Assembly (NCBI RefSeq): GCF_026274175.1
Contig: NZ_JAPHNL010000302.1
Coordinates: 1 to 35,154, forward strand
Reading direction: 5' to 3'
Length of the DNA: 35,154 nucleotides
DNA from: Streptomyces beihaiensis
Lineage (GTDB): Bacteria; Actinomycetota; Actinomycetes; Streptomycetales; Streptomycetaceae
Within the stretch, counting starts at the first letter, position 1, and every line of letters begins with the position of its first letter. Both the position numbers and the translations under genes were made by a program. Below the pieces are notes generated by a model. That model was not told where the DNA came from and made no database searches. It saw nothing but the letters and a program-made list of their open reading frames with translations. This document shows, one piece after another, positions 9,135 to 16,726 of the stretch.

Positions 9135-10223
9135 GTGCATGTCGTACTCGCCGGTGGGGGGACCGCCGGCCACATCGAGCCGGCGCTCGCCCTCGCGGAC
9201 GCCCTGCGCAGGCAGGACCCGACCGTGGGGATCACGGCGCTCGGCACGGAGCGCGGTCTGGAGACCCGTCTCGTACCCGAGCGCGGCTACGACCTCGCGC
9301 TGATCCCCGCCGTGCCGCTGCCGCGCAAACCCACGCCTGAACTGATCACCGTGCCGGGTCGGCTGCGCGGCACCATCAAGGCCGCCGAGCAGATCCTGGA
9401 GCGCACCAAGGCGGACGCCGTGGTCGGCTTCGGCGGATACGTGGCGCTGCCCGGCTACCTGGCCGCCAAGCGGCTCGGCGTACCGATCGTGGTGCACGAG
9501 GCCAACGCGCGGCCCGGCCTGGCCAACAAGATCGGCTCACGGTACGCGGCCCAGGTCGCCGTCTCCACACCCGACAGCAAGCTGCGCGGCTCGCGCTACA
9601 TCGGCATCCCGCTGCGCCGCACCATCGCCCTGCTCGACCGCGCGCGTGTGCGGCCCGAGGCGCGTGCTGCCTTCGGGCTCGACCCGAACCTGCCGACGCT
9701 GCTCGTCTCCGGCGGCTCCCAGGGCGCGCGCCGCCTCAACGAGGTCGTGCAGCGCGTCGCGCCGGTCCTCCAGCAGTCCGGCATCCAGATCCTGCACGTG
9801 GTCGGCCCCAAGAACGAACTGCCGCAGGTCCAGCAGATGCCGGGTATGCCCCCCTACATCCCGGTACCGTACGTGGACCGGATGGACCTCGCGTACGCGG
9901 CGGCCGACATGATGCTCTGCCGCGCGGGCGCGATGACCGTCGCCGAACTCTCCGCCGTCGGGCTCCCGGCCGCGTACGTCCCGCTGCCCATCGGCAACGG
10001 CGAACAGCGGCTCAACGCCCAGCCGGTGGTCAAGGCCGGCGGCGGACTGCTGGTCGACGACGCGGAGCTGACCCCCGAGTGGGTCCAGGGCAACGTCCTG
10101 CCCGTGCTCGCCGACCCGCACCGCCTGTACGAGATGTCCCGCGCGGCCTCCGAGTTCGGCCGCAGGGACGCCGACGACCTGCTCGTCGGGATGGTGTACG
10201 AGGCGATCAACTCGCGTCGTTAG
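9135..10223 (+). CDS. murG: Lipid I GlcNAc transferase MurG
   Basis: Membrane-associated GT28 glycosyltransferase, 362 aa, adding GlcNAc from UDP-GlcNAc to lipid I to give lipid II. The N-terminal glycine-rich loop GGGTAGHIEP is at 7-16, VVGFGGY near 95-101 and HEAN near 122-125. The UDP-binding C-terminal domain has SGGSQGARRLN and AGAMTVAEL. The start is the GTG at 9135. An ATG at 9139 is in another frame and can be discarded. The 6-base gap to ftsW supports cotranscription. No obvious ribosome-binding site separates the two genes, so coupling is likely. Confidence 0.95.
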   Translation: MHVVLAGGGTAGHIEPALALADALRRQDPTVGITALGTERGLETRLVPERGYDLALIPAVPLPRKPTPELITVPGRLRGTIKAAEQILERTKADAVVGFGGYVALPGYLAAKRLGVPIVVHEANARPGLANKIGSRYAAQVAVSTPDSKLRGSRYIGIPLRRTIALLDRARVRPEARAAFGLDPNLPTLLVSGGSQGARRLNEVVQRVAPVLQQSGIQILHVVGPKNELPQVQQMPGMPPYIPVPYVDRMDLAYAAADMMLCRAGAMTVAELSAVGLPAAYVPLPIGNGEQRLNAQPVVKAGGGLLVDDAELTPEWVQGNVLPVLADPHRLYEMSRAASEFGRRDADDLLVGMVYEAINSRR

Positions 10224-10252
10224 CGGACACACGGATGTGAAGGCAGGGGAGA

Positions 10253-11068
10253 GTGGGCGCAGCCACCACCGCGGACCGCGGTGAACGAGGAACGTCCGGG
10301 GCGTCCGGAACGTCCGGGCCTCCCCCCTCCCCTCGCAGGGTGCGCATGCCCGGCGTGCGCACCCTCGTCGTGACCGGGGTGCTGCTCGTCCTGCTCGGGG
10401 CGGGCGGCATCTGGCTCCTGTACGGGTCGCCGTGGCTGCGCGTGGAGCGGGTCAGGACGTCCGGGACCCAGGTGCTGACCCCCGGTCAGGTGCGCGAGGC
10501 CGCGGACGTGCCCGTCGGCGCGCCACTGATTTCCGTCGACACGGGTGCTATTGAGGACCGGTTGCGCCGGAAATTGCCCCGAATCGACTCGGTTGACGTG
10601 GTGCGTTCCTGGCCGCATGGAATCGGGCTGAAAGTGACGGAACGTAAGCCCGTCCTGATTGCCGATTCCACCGAAAATGCGGGCAAGTTCGTCGAAGTGG
10701 ACGCCAAGGGTGTGCGTTTCGCGACAGTCGGTAAGGCGCCGGCCGGGGTCCCCCGGCTCGAATTGGCGCCGGATCGCAGCGGCGCCGCGGCGAGCCTGCG
10801 GCGGTTCGGGCCCGACCGCCTCGTCCGCGAGGCCGTCCGCATCGCGGGGCGGCTGCCGAAGGCGGTCGCGCGCGACACCCGGAGCGTCAAGGTCCGTTCC
10901 TACGACGACATCTCGCTGGAGCTGACCGGCGGCCGGACCGTCGATTGGGGAAGTTCCGAGAAGAGCGAGCGGAAGGCGATCGCCCTGACCGCCCTCATGA
11001 AAGCCGCCCCGAAGGCGCACCACTTCGACGTGAGCGTTCCCACCGCCCCCGCGTCATCAGCGAGTTGA
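10253..11068 (+). CDS. ftsQ: Cell division protein FtsQ
   Basis: Bitopic divisome protein, 271 aa. A Gly/Ser/Pro-rich cytoplasmic tail (1-35) is followed by one membrane helix (about 36-57), the POTRA domain (about 62-133, starting LRVERVRTSGT) and the beta domain ending near 260. FtsQ bridges FtsL/DivIC-type proteins at the septum. The GTG at 10253 was chosen because the product opens like the S. coelicolor protein as I recall it (TTAxRGER); AGGGGA lies just upstream but unusually close. Codon use is odd between about 10526 and 10770: many A- or T-ending codons (AAA, GAA, ATT, GAT, AAT, TTG, CGA) in an otherwise G/C-ending genome. Confidence 0.93.
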   Translation: MGAATTADRGERGTSGASGTSGPPPSPRRVRMPGVRTLVVTGVLLVLLGAGGIWLLYGSPWLRVERVRTSGTQVLTPGQVREAADVPVGAPLISVDTGAIEDRLRRKLPRIDSVDVVRSWPHGIGLKVTERKPVLIADSTENAGKFVEVDAKGVRFATVGKAPAGVPRLELAPDRSGAAASLRRFGPDRLVREAVRIAGRLPKAVARDTRSVKVRSYDDISLELTGGRTVDWGSSEKSERKAIALTALMKAAPKAHHFDVSVPTAPASSAS

Positions 11069-11184
11069 CGCACATCCGCGCAGGCCAGCACCCTGGTTGG
11101 TGGGCGGTACGGCCGATCACATAGGGTGAAAAGAAAAACGGGAGGTTCGGCGTGTTCGTTGAACGGGCGCCACTTGTCGACTTA

Positions 11185-11220
11185 GTGTCAGGTTCGGAAG
11201 AGTCCAGGAAACACAGACAC
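11185..11220. promoter_or_regulatory. Two opposed GACAC motifs, candidate WhiA/WhiB sites for ftsZ
   Basis: GTGTC at 11185-11189 (GACAC on the minus strand) and GACAC at 11216-11220 face each other 26 bases apart. GACAC is the published core motif for WhiA/WhiB, the sporulation regulators that activate ftsZ in Streptomyces. One copy overlaps a candidate -10 (TAGTGT). The short motif also arises by chance; its position before ftsZ is what raises confidence. Confidence 0.5.
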
Positions 11221-11224
11221 TGGT

Positions 11225-11249
11225 AACCCTAAACTTCAGCGTTAGGGTT
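11225..11249. repeat. Inverted repeat AACCCTAA/TTAGGGTT upstream of ftsZ
   Basis: Perfect 8-bp arms at 11225-11232 and 11242-11249 flank a 9-base spacer. The right arm contains TAGGGT, which could serve as a -10 element, so the repeat may be an operator or a promoter part. It lies 4 bases after a GACAC motif. Confidence 0.6.
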
Positions 11250-11263
11250 CGGGTCGGCAGTCG

Positions 11264-11287
11264 ACTGGTTGGTCAACTGGTTGGTCA
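11264..11287 (+). repeat. Two tandem copies of a 12-bp repeat in the ftsZ leader
   Basis: ACTGGTTGGTCA occurs at 11264-11275 and again, without a gap, at 11276-11287, followed by the shorter GTCAGTCAGTAGTC. It lies about 95 bases upstream of the ftsZ start, probably in the 5' untranslated region. It may be a protein- or RNA-binding site or a slippage product. Confidence 0.7.
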
Positions 11288-11379
11288 GTCAGTAGTCCGG
11301 ACCGTCCCAATTCGGCATCAGTCGTCGCTCCGTGGCACGCGAAGCGGCGACACGTAACTCGAGGCGAGAGGCCTTCGAC

Positions 11380-12612
11380 GTGGCAGCACCGCAGAACTAC
11401 CTCGCAGTCATCAAAGTCATCGGTGTCGGCGGCGGTGGTGTCAATGCCATCAACCGGATGATCGAGGTCGGTCTCAAGGGCGTCGAGTTCATCGCCATCA
11501 ACACCGACGCGCAAGCCCTGTTGATGAGCGACGCGGACGTCAAGCTCGACGTCGGCCGTGAACTCACCCGCGGACTCGGCGCCGGAGCCAATCCGGCAGT
11601 CGGACGCAAGGCGGCCGAGGACCACCGCGAGGAGATCGAGGAGGTCCTCAAGGGGGCCGACATGGTCTTCGTCACCGCCGGTGAAGGTGGCGGCACCGGC
11701 ACCGGCGGGGCCCCCGTCGTGGCCAACATCGCGCGCTCGCTCGGCGCCCTGACGATCGGTGTGGTCACCCGGCCGTTCACCTTCGAGGGGCGGCGCCGGG
11801 CCAACCAGGCGGAGGACGGCATCGCCGAGCTCCGCGAAGAGGTCGACACCCTCATCGTCATCCCGAACGACCGGCTCCTGTCCATCTCGGACCGCCAGGT
11901 CTCCGTCCTCGACGCCTTCAAGTCGGCGGACCAGGTCCTGCTCTCCGGTGTCCAGGGCATCACCGACCTCATCACCACCCCGGGCCTCATCAACCTCGAC
12001 TTCGCCGACGTCAAGTCCGTGATGTCCGAGGCGGGTTCCGCCCTCATGGGCATCGGCTCGGCCCGCGGCGACGACCGCGCCGTGGCGGCGGCCGAGATGG
12101 CGATCTCCTCGCCGCTCCTGGAAGCCTCCATCGACGGCGCCCGCGGCGTGCTGCTCTCCATCTCCGGAGGCTCGGACCTCGGCCTGTTCGAGATCAACGA
12201 GGCGGCGCAGCTCGTCAGCGAGGCCGCGCACCCCGAGGCCAACATCATCTTCGGCGCCGTCATCGACGACGCGCTCGGTGACGAGGTACGGGTCACCGTC
12301 ATCGCCGCCGGGTTCGACGGCGGACAGCCCCCGGCCAAGCGGGACAACGTCCTCGGCTCGTCCACGGCCAAGCGGGACGAGGCACCGACGCCGGTCCGTG
12401 CGACCCCGGCCGGCTCCGAGTCCTCGCGTCCGGCCTTCGGCAGCCTCGGCAGCGTCACGCCGCGCGAGGACGCCGTGACCCCGGAACCGGTCGAGACCGC
12501 CCCGGCGAACGACACCCCCGCGGTCCCGGCCGCGCCGCCGCAGGTTCCCCCGGCCCGTCCCTACCCGGACAGCCAGGCCGAGGAGCTCGACGTCCCGGAC
12601 TTCCTGAAGTGA
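11380..12612 (+). CDS. ftsZ: Cell division GTPase FtsZ
   Basis: Tubulin-like GTPase, 410 aa, forming the Z-ring and the sporulation septal ladders. The GTP-binding domain has VGGGGVNAI near 16-24 and the tubulin signature GGGTGTGG at 103-110; the T7 loop is NLDFAD at 205-210. A variable acidic/Pro-rich linker runs from about 320 to 398, and the conserved C-terminal peptide LDVPDFLK (403-410) is the docking site for SepF and others. The GTG at 11380 gives the N-terminus [15 protein letters not shown], the well-conserved Streptomyces start, with GAGAGG 8 bases upstream. An in-frame upstream extension is rejected. Several candidate regulatory sites precede it. Confidence 0.98.
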   Translation: MAAPQNYLAVIKVIGVGGGGVNAINRMIEVGLKGVEFIAINTDAQALLMSDADVKLDVGRELTRGLGAGANPAVGRKAAEDHREEIEEVLKGADMVFVTAGEGGGTGTGGAPVVANIARSLGALTIGVVTRPFTFEGRRRANQAEDGIAELREEVDTLIVIPNDRLLSISDRQVSVLDAFKSADQVLLSGVQGITDLITTPGLINLDFADVKSVMSEAGSALMGIGSARGDDRAVAAAEMAISSPLLEASIDGARGVLLSISGGSDLGLFEINEAAQLVSEAAHPEANIIFGAVIDDALGDEVRVTVIAAGFDGGQPPAKRDNVLGSSTAKRDEAPTPVRATPAGSESSRPAFGSLGSVTPREDAVTPEPVETAPANDTPAVPAAPPQVPPARPYPDSQAEELDVPDFLK

Positions 12613-12643
12613 CGTTCCTGGACCCGACGGGAACATCATCACA

Positions 12644-13384
12644 GTGATAGGGCAGCGCTCGGAGACGAGCACAGTGAGCGGCGCGCACTTCGCCTTCACC
12701 GACCGGTGGGGAGGGGTGAGCGCCGCTCCGTACGAGGAGCTCAACCTCGGTGGAGCGGTCGGCGACGACCCCGACGCCGTACGCCGCAACCGGCGGCTCG
12801 CCGCCGAGGAACTCGGCATCGACCCGGCCCTGGTGGTCTGGATGAACCAGGTTCACGGCGCCGACGTCGCCGTGGTCGACGGGCCCTGGGCCGACGACGC
12901 CGACATCCCGAGGATCGACGCCGTCGTCACGGCGCGCCGCGGACTCGCGCTCGCCGTCCTCACCGCCGACTGCACCCCGGTGCTGCTGGCCGACCCGGTC
13001 GCCGGAGTCGTTGCCGCCGCACACGCGGGGCGGCCGGGCCTCGTCGCCGGGGTCGTCCCGGCCGTCGTCCAGGCGATGACCGGACTCGGCGCCCGCCCGG
13101 ACCGGATCGTGGCCCGCACCGGACCGGCCGTCTGCGGGCGCTGCTACGAAGTGCCCGATCAGATGCGGTCCGAGGTCGCCGCGGTGGAACCGGCCGCGTA
13201 CGCCGAGACCAGCTGGGGCACACCGGCCGTCGACGTGACCGCCGGTGTGCACGCGCAACTCGACCGACTCGGCGTGCGCGACCGGGAGCGGTCGCCGGTG
13301 TGCACGCTCGAATCGCACGACCACTTCTCGTACCGCCGCGACAAGGTCACCGGCCGGCTCGCGGGCTATGTCTGGCTGGACTGA
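12644..13384 (+). CDS. pgeF: Peptidoglycan editing factor PgeF / YlmD (YfiH family, Cu-oxidase_4)
   Basis: YfiH/YlmD family protein of 246 aa. Members have been assigned multicopper-oxidase-like, purine nucleoside phosphorylase-like and peptidoglycan-editing (removing mis-incorporated L-Ser) activities. The conserved metal/catalytic residues are visible as H71 (NQVHGADV), C110 (TADCTPVLL) and H127 (AAHAGRPGL). The gene sits between ftsZ and ylmE, as in other Gram-positives. Start choice is uncertain: GTG 12644 gives a product starting VIGQR, as I recall for S. coelicolor, but an in-frame GTG at 12674 has better-placed GGAG (12661-12664). ylmE follows after 6 bases. Confidence 0.9.
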   Translation: MIGQRSETSTVSGAHFAFTDRWGGVSAAPYEELNLGGAVGDDPDAVRRNRRLAAEELGIDPALVVWMNQVHGADVAVVDGPWADDADIPRIDAVVTARRGLALAVLTADCTPVLLADPVAGVVAAAHAGRPGLVAGVVPAVVQAMTGLGARPDRIVARTGPAVCGRCYEVPDQMRSEVAAVEPAAYAETSWGTPAVDVTAGVHAQLDRLGVRDRERSPVCTLESHDHFSYRRDKVTGRLAGYVWLD

Positions 13385-13390
13385 TAGGAC

Positions 13391-14137
13391 ATGACGCAAG
13401 CTCAGGACCTTCAGGGGCGCGAGCAGGAGATCGCGGCGAACCTGGCCGCGGTGGAGGAACGTATCAGCGCCGCCTGTGCGGCGGCCGGCCGCAAGCGCGG
13501 CGACGTGACGCTGATCGTGGTCACGAAGACCTACCCCGCCAGTGACGTACGCATCCTGTCCGGGCTCGGGGTGCGGCACGTGGCGGAGAACCGGGACCAG
13601 GACGCGGCGCCCAAGGCGGCCGCGTGCTCGGATCTGCCCCTTACATGGCATTTCGTCGGCCAGTTGCAGACCAACAAGGTGCGTTCCGTGGTCGGTTATG
13701 CCGACGTGGTGCAGTCCGTCGACCGGGCCCGGCTCGTCACGGCACTGTCCAAGGAGGCCGTGCGCGCGGAGCGTGAGCTCGGCTGCCTGATCCAGGTCGC
13801 CTTCGACGCGGACGTCGAGGAAGGCGCCGGGAGAGGGGATCGCGGTGGCGTCGGCCCCGGGGGAGTGGAGGAGTTGGCCGGCCTCGTGGCCGAGGCGCCG
13901 GGGCTGCGGCTCGACGGACTGATGACCGTCGCGCCGCTCACCGGGACCTACGCGGGGCGGCAACAGGCGGCGTTCGAGCGGCTCATGGATTTGTCGACTC
14001 ACCTGCGCGTGGCTCATCCGGCTGCGAACATGGTCTCGGCAGGGATGAGTTCGGACCTCGAGCAGGCCGTTGCGGCCGGAGCGACACATGTGCGCGTCGG
14101 TACGGCGGTCCTCGGAGTCCGCCCCGGGCTCGGGTAA
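13391..14137 (+). CDS. ylmE: PLP-binding protein YlmE (YggS/PROSC family)
   Basis: Pyridoxal-phosphate homeostasis protein of the YggS/PLPBP family, 248 aa, with an alanine-racemase-like TIM barrel but no known catalytic reaction. The PLP lysine is K46 in the strand LIVVTKTYP; HFVGQLQTNK near 97-106 and the phosphate-binding SAGMSSDLEQAV near 219-230 are family motifs. A Gly/Arg-rich loop (about 144-158) is typical of actinobacterial members. The gene is the second of the ylmD-ylmE-sepF-ylmG block downstream of ftsZ. It stops with TAA. The following 124-base gap suggests sepF has its own promoter. Confidence 0.93.
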   Translation: MTQAQDLQGREQEIAANLAAVEERISAACAAAGRKRGDVTLIVVTKTYPASDVRILSGLGVRHVAENRDQDAAPKAAACSDLPLTWHFVGQLQTNKVRSVVGYADVVQSVDRARLVTALSKEAVRAERELGCLIQVAFDADVEEGAGRGDRGGVGPGGVEELAGLVAEAPGLRLDGLMTVAPLTGTYAGRQQAAFERLMDLSTHLRVAHPAANMVSAGMSSDLEQAVAAGATHVRVGTAVLGVRPGLG

Positions 14138-14261
14138 CGTCGCCAAGAAGTCGGACCACAGCAGAAAATATGGTCATTCTCGCTGATGGGCGGGGAGATC
14201 ACGTGGATCGCGGGCACAGGGTGGCGTCAGCCGATCCACCACAGAGCGGAGGACTCAGAGC
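14138..14261 (+). promoter_or_regulatory. ylmE-sepF gap with candidate promoter
   Basis: TATGGT at 14169-14174, in an AT-rich patch (AAAATATGGTCATT), looks like a -10 element, but no convincing -35 was seen 16-19 bases upstream. The sepF ribosome-binding site GGAGGA lies just before its ATG. No gene is visible in the gap. Confidence 0.35.
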
Positions 14262-14903
14262 ATGGCCGGCGCGATGCGCAAGATGGCGGTCTACCTCGGC
14301 CTCGTGGAGGACGATGGGTACGACGGCCGGGGCTTCGACCCCGACGACGACTTCGAACCCGAGCTCGACCCGGAGCCCGAGCGGGACCGACGACGGCACG
14401 AACCGTCGCATCAGTCACACGACCCCCACGCGGCAGATGTGGAGGAATCGGTACGAGTGGTGCAGCCGCCGGTGCAGCGTGAGCCGGTCCGTCCGGCCGC
14501 TTCGCTCCCCGCTGAATCGGGACGTCCGGCGCGAATCGCCCCCGTGGCATCCATCACACCTGAACGTCAGAACCTGGAGAAGAACGCACCGGTGATCATG
14601 CCCAAGGTCGTGTCCGAGCGGGAGCCGTACCGCATCACCACACTGCACCCGCGGACCTACAACGAGGCCCGTACCATCGGGGAACACTTCCGCGAGGGCA
14701 CTCCGGTGATCATGAATCTGACGGAGATGGACGACACCGACGCGAAGCGACTTGTCGACTTTGCGGCCGGTCTCGTGTTCGGTCTGCACGGGAGCATCGA
14801 GCGGGTGACTCAGAAGGTGTTCCTGTTGTCGCCTGCTAACGTCGATGTCACGGCGGAGGACAAGGCCCGCATCGCAGAGGGTGGGTTCTTCAACCAGAGC
14901 TGA
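14262..14903 (+). CDS. sepF: Cell division protein SepF
   Basis: FtsZ membrane tether, 213 aa. An N-terminal amphipathic, membrane-binding segment (about 1-17, [17 protein letters not shown]) is followed by an acidic, Pro-rich linker (about 18-115) and the SepF beta-alpha domain (about 120-200), which dimerises, polymerises and binds the FtsZ C-terminal peptide. In actinobacteria, which lack FtsA, SepF is the main Z-ring anchor. The ATG at 14262 has a strong GGAGGA site. Position two genes after ftsZ and immediately before ylmG is canonical. Confidence 0.95.
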   Translation: MAGAMRKMAVYLGLVEDDGYDGRGFDPDDDFEPELDPEPERDRRRHEPSHQSHDPHAADVEESVRVVQPPVQREPVRPAASLPAESGRPARIAPVASITPERQNLEKNAPVIMPKVVSEREPYRITTLHPRTYNEARTIGEHFREGTPVIMNLTEMDDTDAKRLVDFAAGLVFGLHGSIERVTQKVFLLSPANVDVTAEDKARIAEGGFFNQS

Positions 14904-14976
14904 GACGAAGCAGTAGTTCGACGACCGGCGACAACCGGTCACCGGCACGGGAAACAGGGGAGAGGGAACCACCGAC

Positions 14977-15261
14977 ATGGGCGTGGTTTTGGATGTGGTC
15001 TACATCGCGCTGATGTGTTTCCTCATCGTGCTGATCTTCCGGTTGGTCATGGACTACGTCTTCCAGTTCGCCCGCTCGTGGCAACCCGGCAAGGCGATGG
15101 TGGTCATTCTGGAGGCCACCTACACTGTCACCGATCCACCGTTGAAGCTTCTGCGGCGGTTCATTCCGCCGCTGCGTCTCGGGGGCGTGGCGCTCGACCT
15201 GTCCTTCTTCGTACTCATGATCATCGTCTACATCCTGATCTCCGTCGTGAGCCGGCTGTGA
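14977..15261 (+). CDS. ylmG: YggT/YlmG family membrane protein
   Basis: Small membrane protein of 94 aa with two hydrophobic segments (about 4-26 and 72-92) separated by a short loop containing LLRRFIPPLRLGGVALDLS, the family signature. The role is not settled; the family is linked to septum formation or envelope integrity by its constant position beside sepF and divIVA. The ribosome-binding site is GGGGAGAGGG, well placed before the ATG. A small hairpin (GACCGG 14923-14928 with CCGGTC 14935-14940) lies between sepF and this gene. Confidence 0.92.
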   Translation: MGVVLDVVYIALMCFLIVLIFRLVMDYVFQFARSWQPGKAMVVILEATYTVTDPPLKLLRRFIPPLRLGGVALDLSFFVLMIIVYILISVVSRL

Positions 15262-15316
15262 GCGCGATGTCAACTACCGTCTTGCCGAATGCCGACGACA
15301 ACGTTGAGGTGAAGAG

Positions 15317-16492
15317 ATGCCGCTGACCCCCGAGGACGTGCGGAACAAGCAGTTCACGACCGTCCGCCTCCGAGAAGGCTATGACGAGGACGAGGTCGAT
15401 GCCTTCCTCGACGAGGTCGAGGCCGAACTGACCCGCCTGCTCCGTGAGAACGAGGACCTGAGGGCCAAGCTCGCCGCCGCGACCCGCGCCGCCGCCCAGA
15501 ACCAGCAGCAGGGCGGCCCGGGCGGTCCCGGCATGCGCAAGGGTCCCGGTGGTCCGCAGGGCCCCGGTCCGCAGGGCCACGGCCCCGACGGCCCGCAGGA
15601 CCAGCAGCAGCACCAGCCCCCGCAGGGCATGCGCGGTCCGGGCGCCCCGGTGCCCGCCGGCATATCGGGCCCGCCGCAGCAGATGGGCGGCCCCATGGGC
15701 GGTCCGCCGCAGCTGCCGAGCGGTGCCCCGCAGCTTCCGGCCGGTCCGGGTGGCCCGCAGGGTCCCGGCGGCCCGCAGGGTCCGGGCCCGATGGGCCAGG
15801 GCGGTCCGATGGGCGGTCCGATGGGTGGCCCGATGGGCCCCGGCGGCCCGCAGCTGCCCCAGCCCGGTCAGGGCGGCCCCGGTGGCGACAGCGCCGCGCG
15901 CGTTCTGTCGCTGGCCCAGCAGACCGCCGACCAGGCGATCGCCGAGGCCCGTTCCGAGGCCAACAAGATCGTCGGCGAGGCGCGCAGCCGTGCCGAGGGT
16001 CTGGAGCGTGACGCCCGTGCCAAGGCCGACGCCCTGGAGCGGGACGCGCAGGAGAAGCACCGCGTCGCGATGGGCTCCCTGGAGTCCGCCCGCGCCACGC
16101 TGGAGCGCAAGGTCGAGGACCTGCGCGGCTTCGAGCGCGAGTACCGCACGCGTCTGAAGTCGTACCTGGAGTCGCAGCTGCGCCAGCTGGAGACCCAGTC
16201 CGACGACTCGCTGGCTCCGCCGCGGACCCCCGCGACCGCGTCGCTGCCGCCGTCCCCGGCGCCCTCGATGGCCCCGGCCGGTGCGGGTGCCCCGTCCTAC
16301 GGCGGCAACCAGACCATGGGCGGCAACCAGCCGGGTCCCGCCGGTAACGGCGCCCCGTCGTTCGGTGGCCAGCAGCAGATGACCCCCGCGATGACGCAGC
16401 CGATGGCGCCGGTGCGGCCCCAGGGCCAGCAGCCGATGCAGCAGGCTCCGTCGCCGATGCGCGGCTTCCTCATCGACGAGGACGACAACTAG
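15317..16492 (+). CDS. divIVA: Polar growth determinant DivIVA (Wag31 family)
   Basis: Coiled-coil scaffold of 391 aa that marks hyphal tips and branch sites and directs polar wall growth in Streptomyces. The conserved N-terminal membrane-curvature domain is 1-60. Residues 62-190 form a Pro/Gln/Gly/Met-rich low-complexity insert, including [13 protein letters not shown] near 162-174. The main coiled coil is about 195-293. A Gln/Pro/Ser/Thr-rich tail ends in [11 protein letters not shown]. Known biology: in S. coelicolor the kinase AfsK phosphorylates the C-terminal part. The ATG follows GAGGTGAAG. A strong terminator follows, so this is the last gene of the cluster. Confidence 0.96.
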   Translation: MPLTPEDVRNKQFTTVRLREGYDEDEVDAFLDEVEAELTRLLRENEDLRAKLAAATRAAAQNQQQGGPGGPGMRKGPGGPQGPGPQGHGPDGPQDQQQHQPPQGMRGPGAPVPAGISGPPQQMGGPMGGPPQLPSGAPQLPAGPGGPQGPGGPQGPGPMGQGGPMGGPMGGPMGPGGPQLPQPGQGGPGGDSAARVLSLAQQTADQAIAEARSEANKIVGEARSRAEGLERDARAKADALERDAQEKHRVAMGSLESARATLERKVEDLRGFEREYRTRLKSYLESQLRQLETQSDDSLAPPRTPATASLPPSPAPSMAPAGAGAPSYGGNQTMGGNQPGPAGNGAPSFGGQQQMTPAMTQPMAPVRPQGQQPMQQAPSPMRGFLIDEDDN

Positions 16493-16535
16493 GCGCTCGG
16501 CCCAGCGTCTGCGAGGCAGGCGTCGGCGTTCATTC

Positions 16536-16580
16536 AGGCCCTGGCCCGGATCGTTTCTGCGATCCGGGCCAGGGCCTTTT
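16536..16580 (+). terminator. Strong intrinsic terminator after divIVA
   Basis: An 18-bp perfect stem (arms 16536-16553 and 16560-16577) encloses the loop TTTCTG and ends in TTTT (16577-16580). It lies 43 bases after the divIVA stop and closes the dcw cluster. This is one of the best terminators in the window. Confidence 0.93.
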
Positions 16581-16661
16581 CGCGCACCTGCCGTGCGCCC
16601 TCGACCGGGGGATTCGCGCACGGGTACGTGGACCCGCTCACGCGTGCGCGGGCACACCACA

Positions 16662-16708
16662 CCGAAGGGCCGGGCCGCCGAATTTTCTTCGGCGGCCCGG
16701 CCCTTCGG
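16662..16708. terminator. 21-bp perfect hairpin between divIVA and ileS
   Basis: Arms at 16662-16682 and 16688-16708 pair perfectly over 21 bp around a TTTTC loop. It lies 18 bases beyond the ileS stop and therefore probably ends ileS transcription from the minus strand. There is no T-run, so it would be of the T-less actinobacterial kind, possibly bidirectional. Confidence 0.85.
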
Positions 16709-16726
16709 GTGCGGCGCGGAGTGCGG

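Larger units (their letters stand above)
11069..11379 (+). promoter_or_regulatory. ftsQ-ftsZ intergenic control region
   Basis: This 311-base gap has no gene and is AT-richer than its surroundings, including an A-rich run near 11126-11140. Streptomyces ftsZ is known to have several promoters here, one strongly raised during sporulation. Candidate elements are TTGGTG (11097-11102) with TAGGGT (11122-11127), and TTGAAC (11159-11164) with TAGTGT (11184-11189); both pairs have a long 19-base spacer. The GACAC sites, the inverted repeat and the tandem repeat listed separately lie downstream. The ftsZ ribosome-binding site is GAGAGG (11366-11371). Promoter positions are by eye. Confidence 0.6.

Noticed and set aside
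11332-11379. N-terminal extension of FtsZ
   Set aside because: The conserved FtsZ start ([15 protein letters not shown]) with its ribosome site is at 11380; upstream codons are leader sequence.
15500-15890. Repetitive Gly/Pro/Gln codons in divIVA as a CRISPR-like or mobile repeat
   Set aside because: The repeats are in frame and encode the low-complexity insert typical of Streptomyces DivIVA; there are no spacers.
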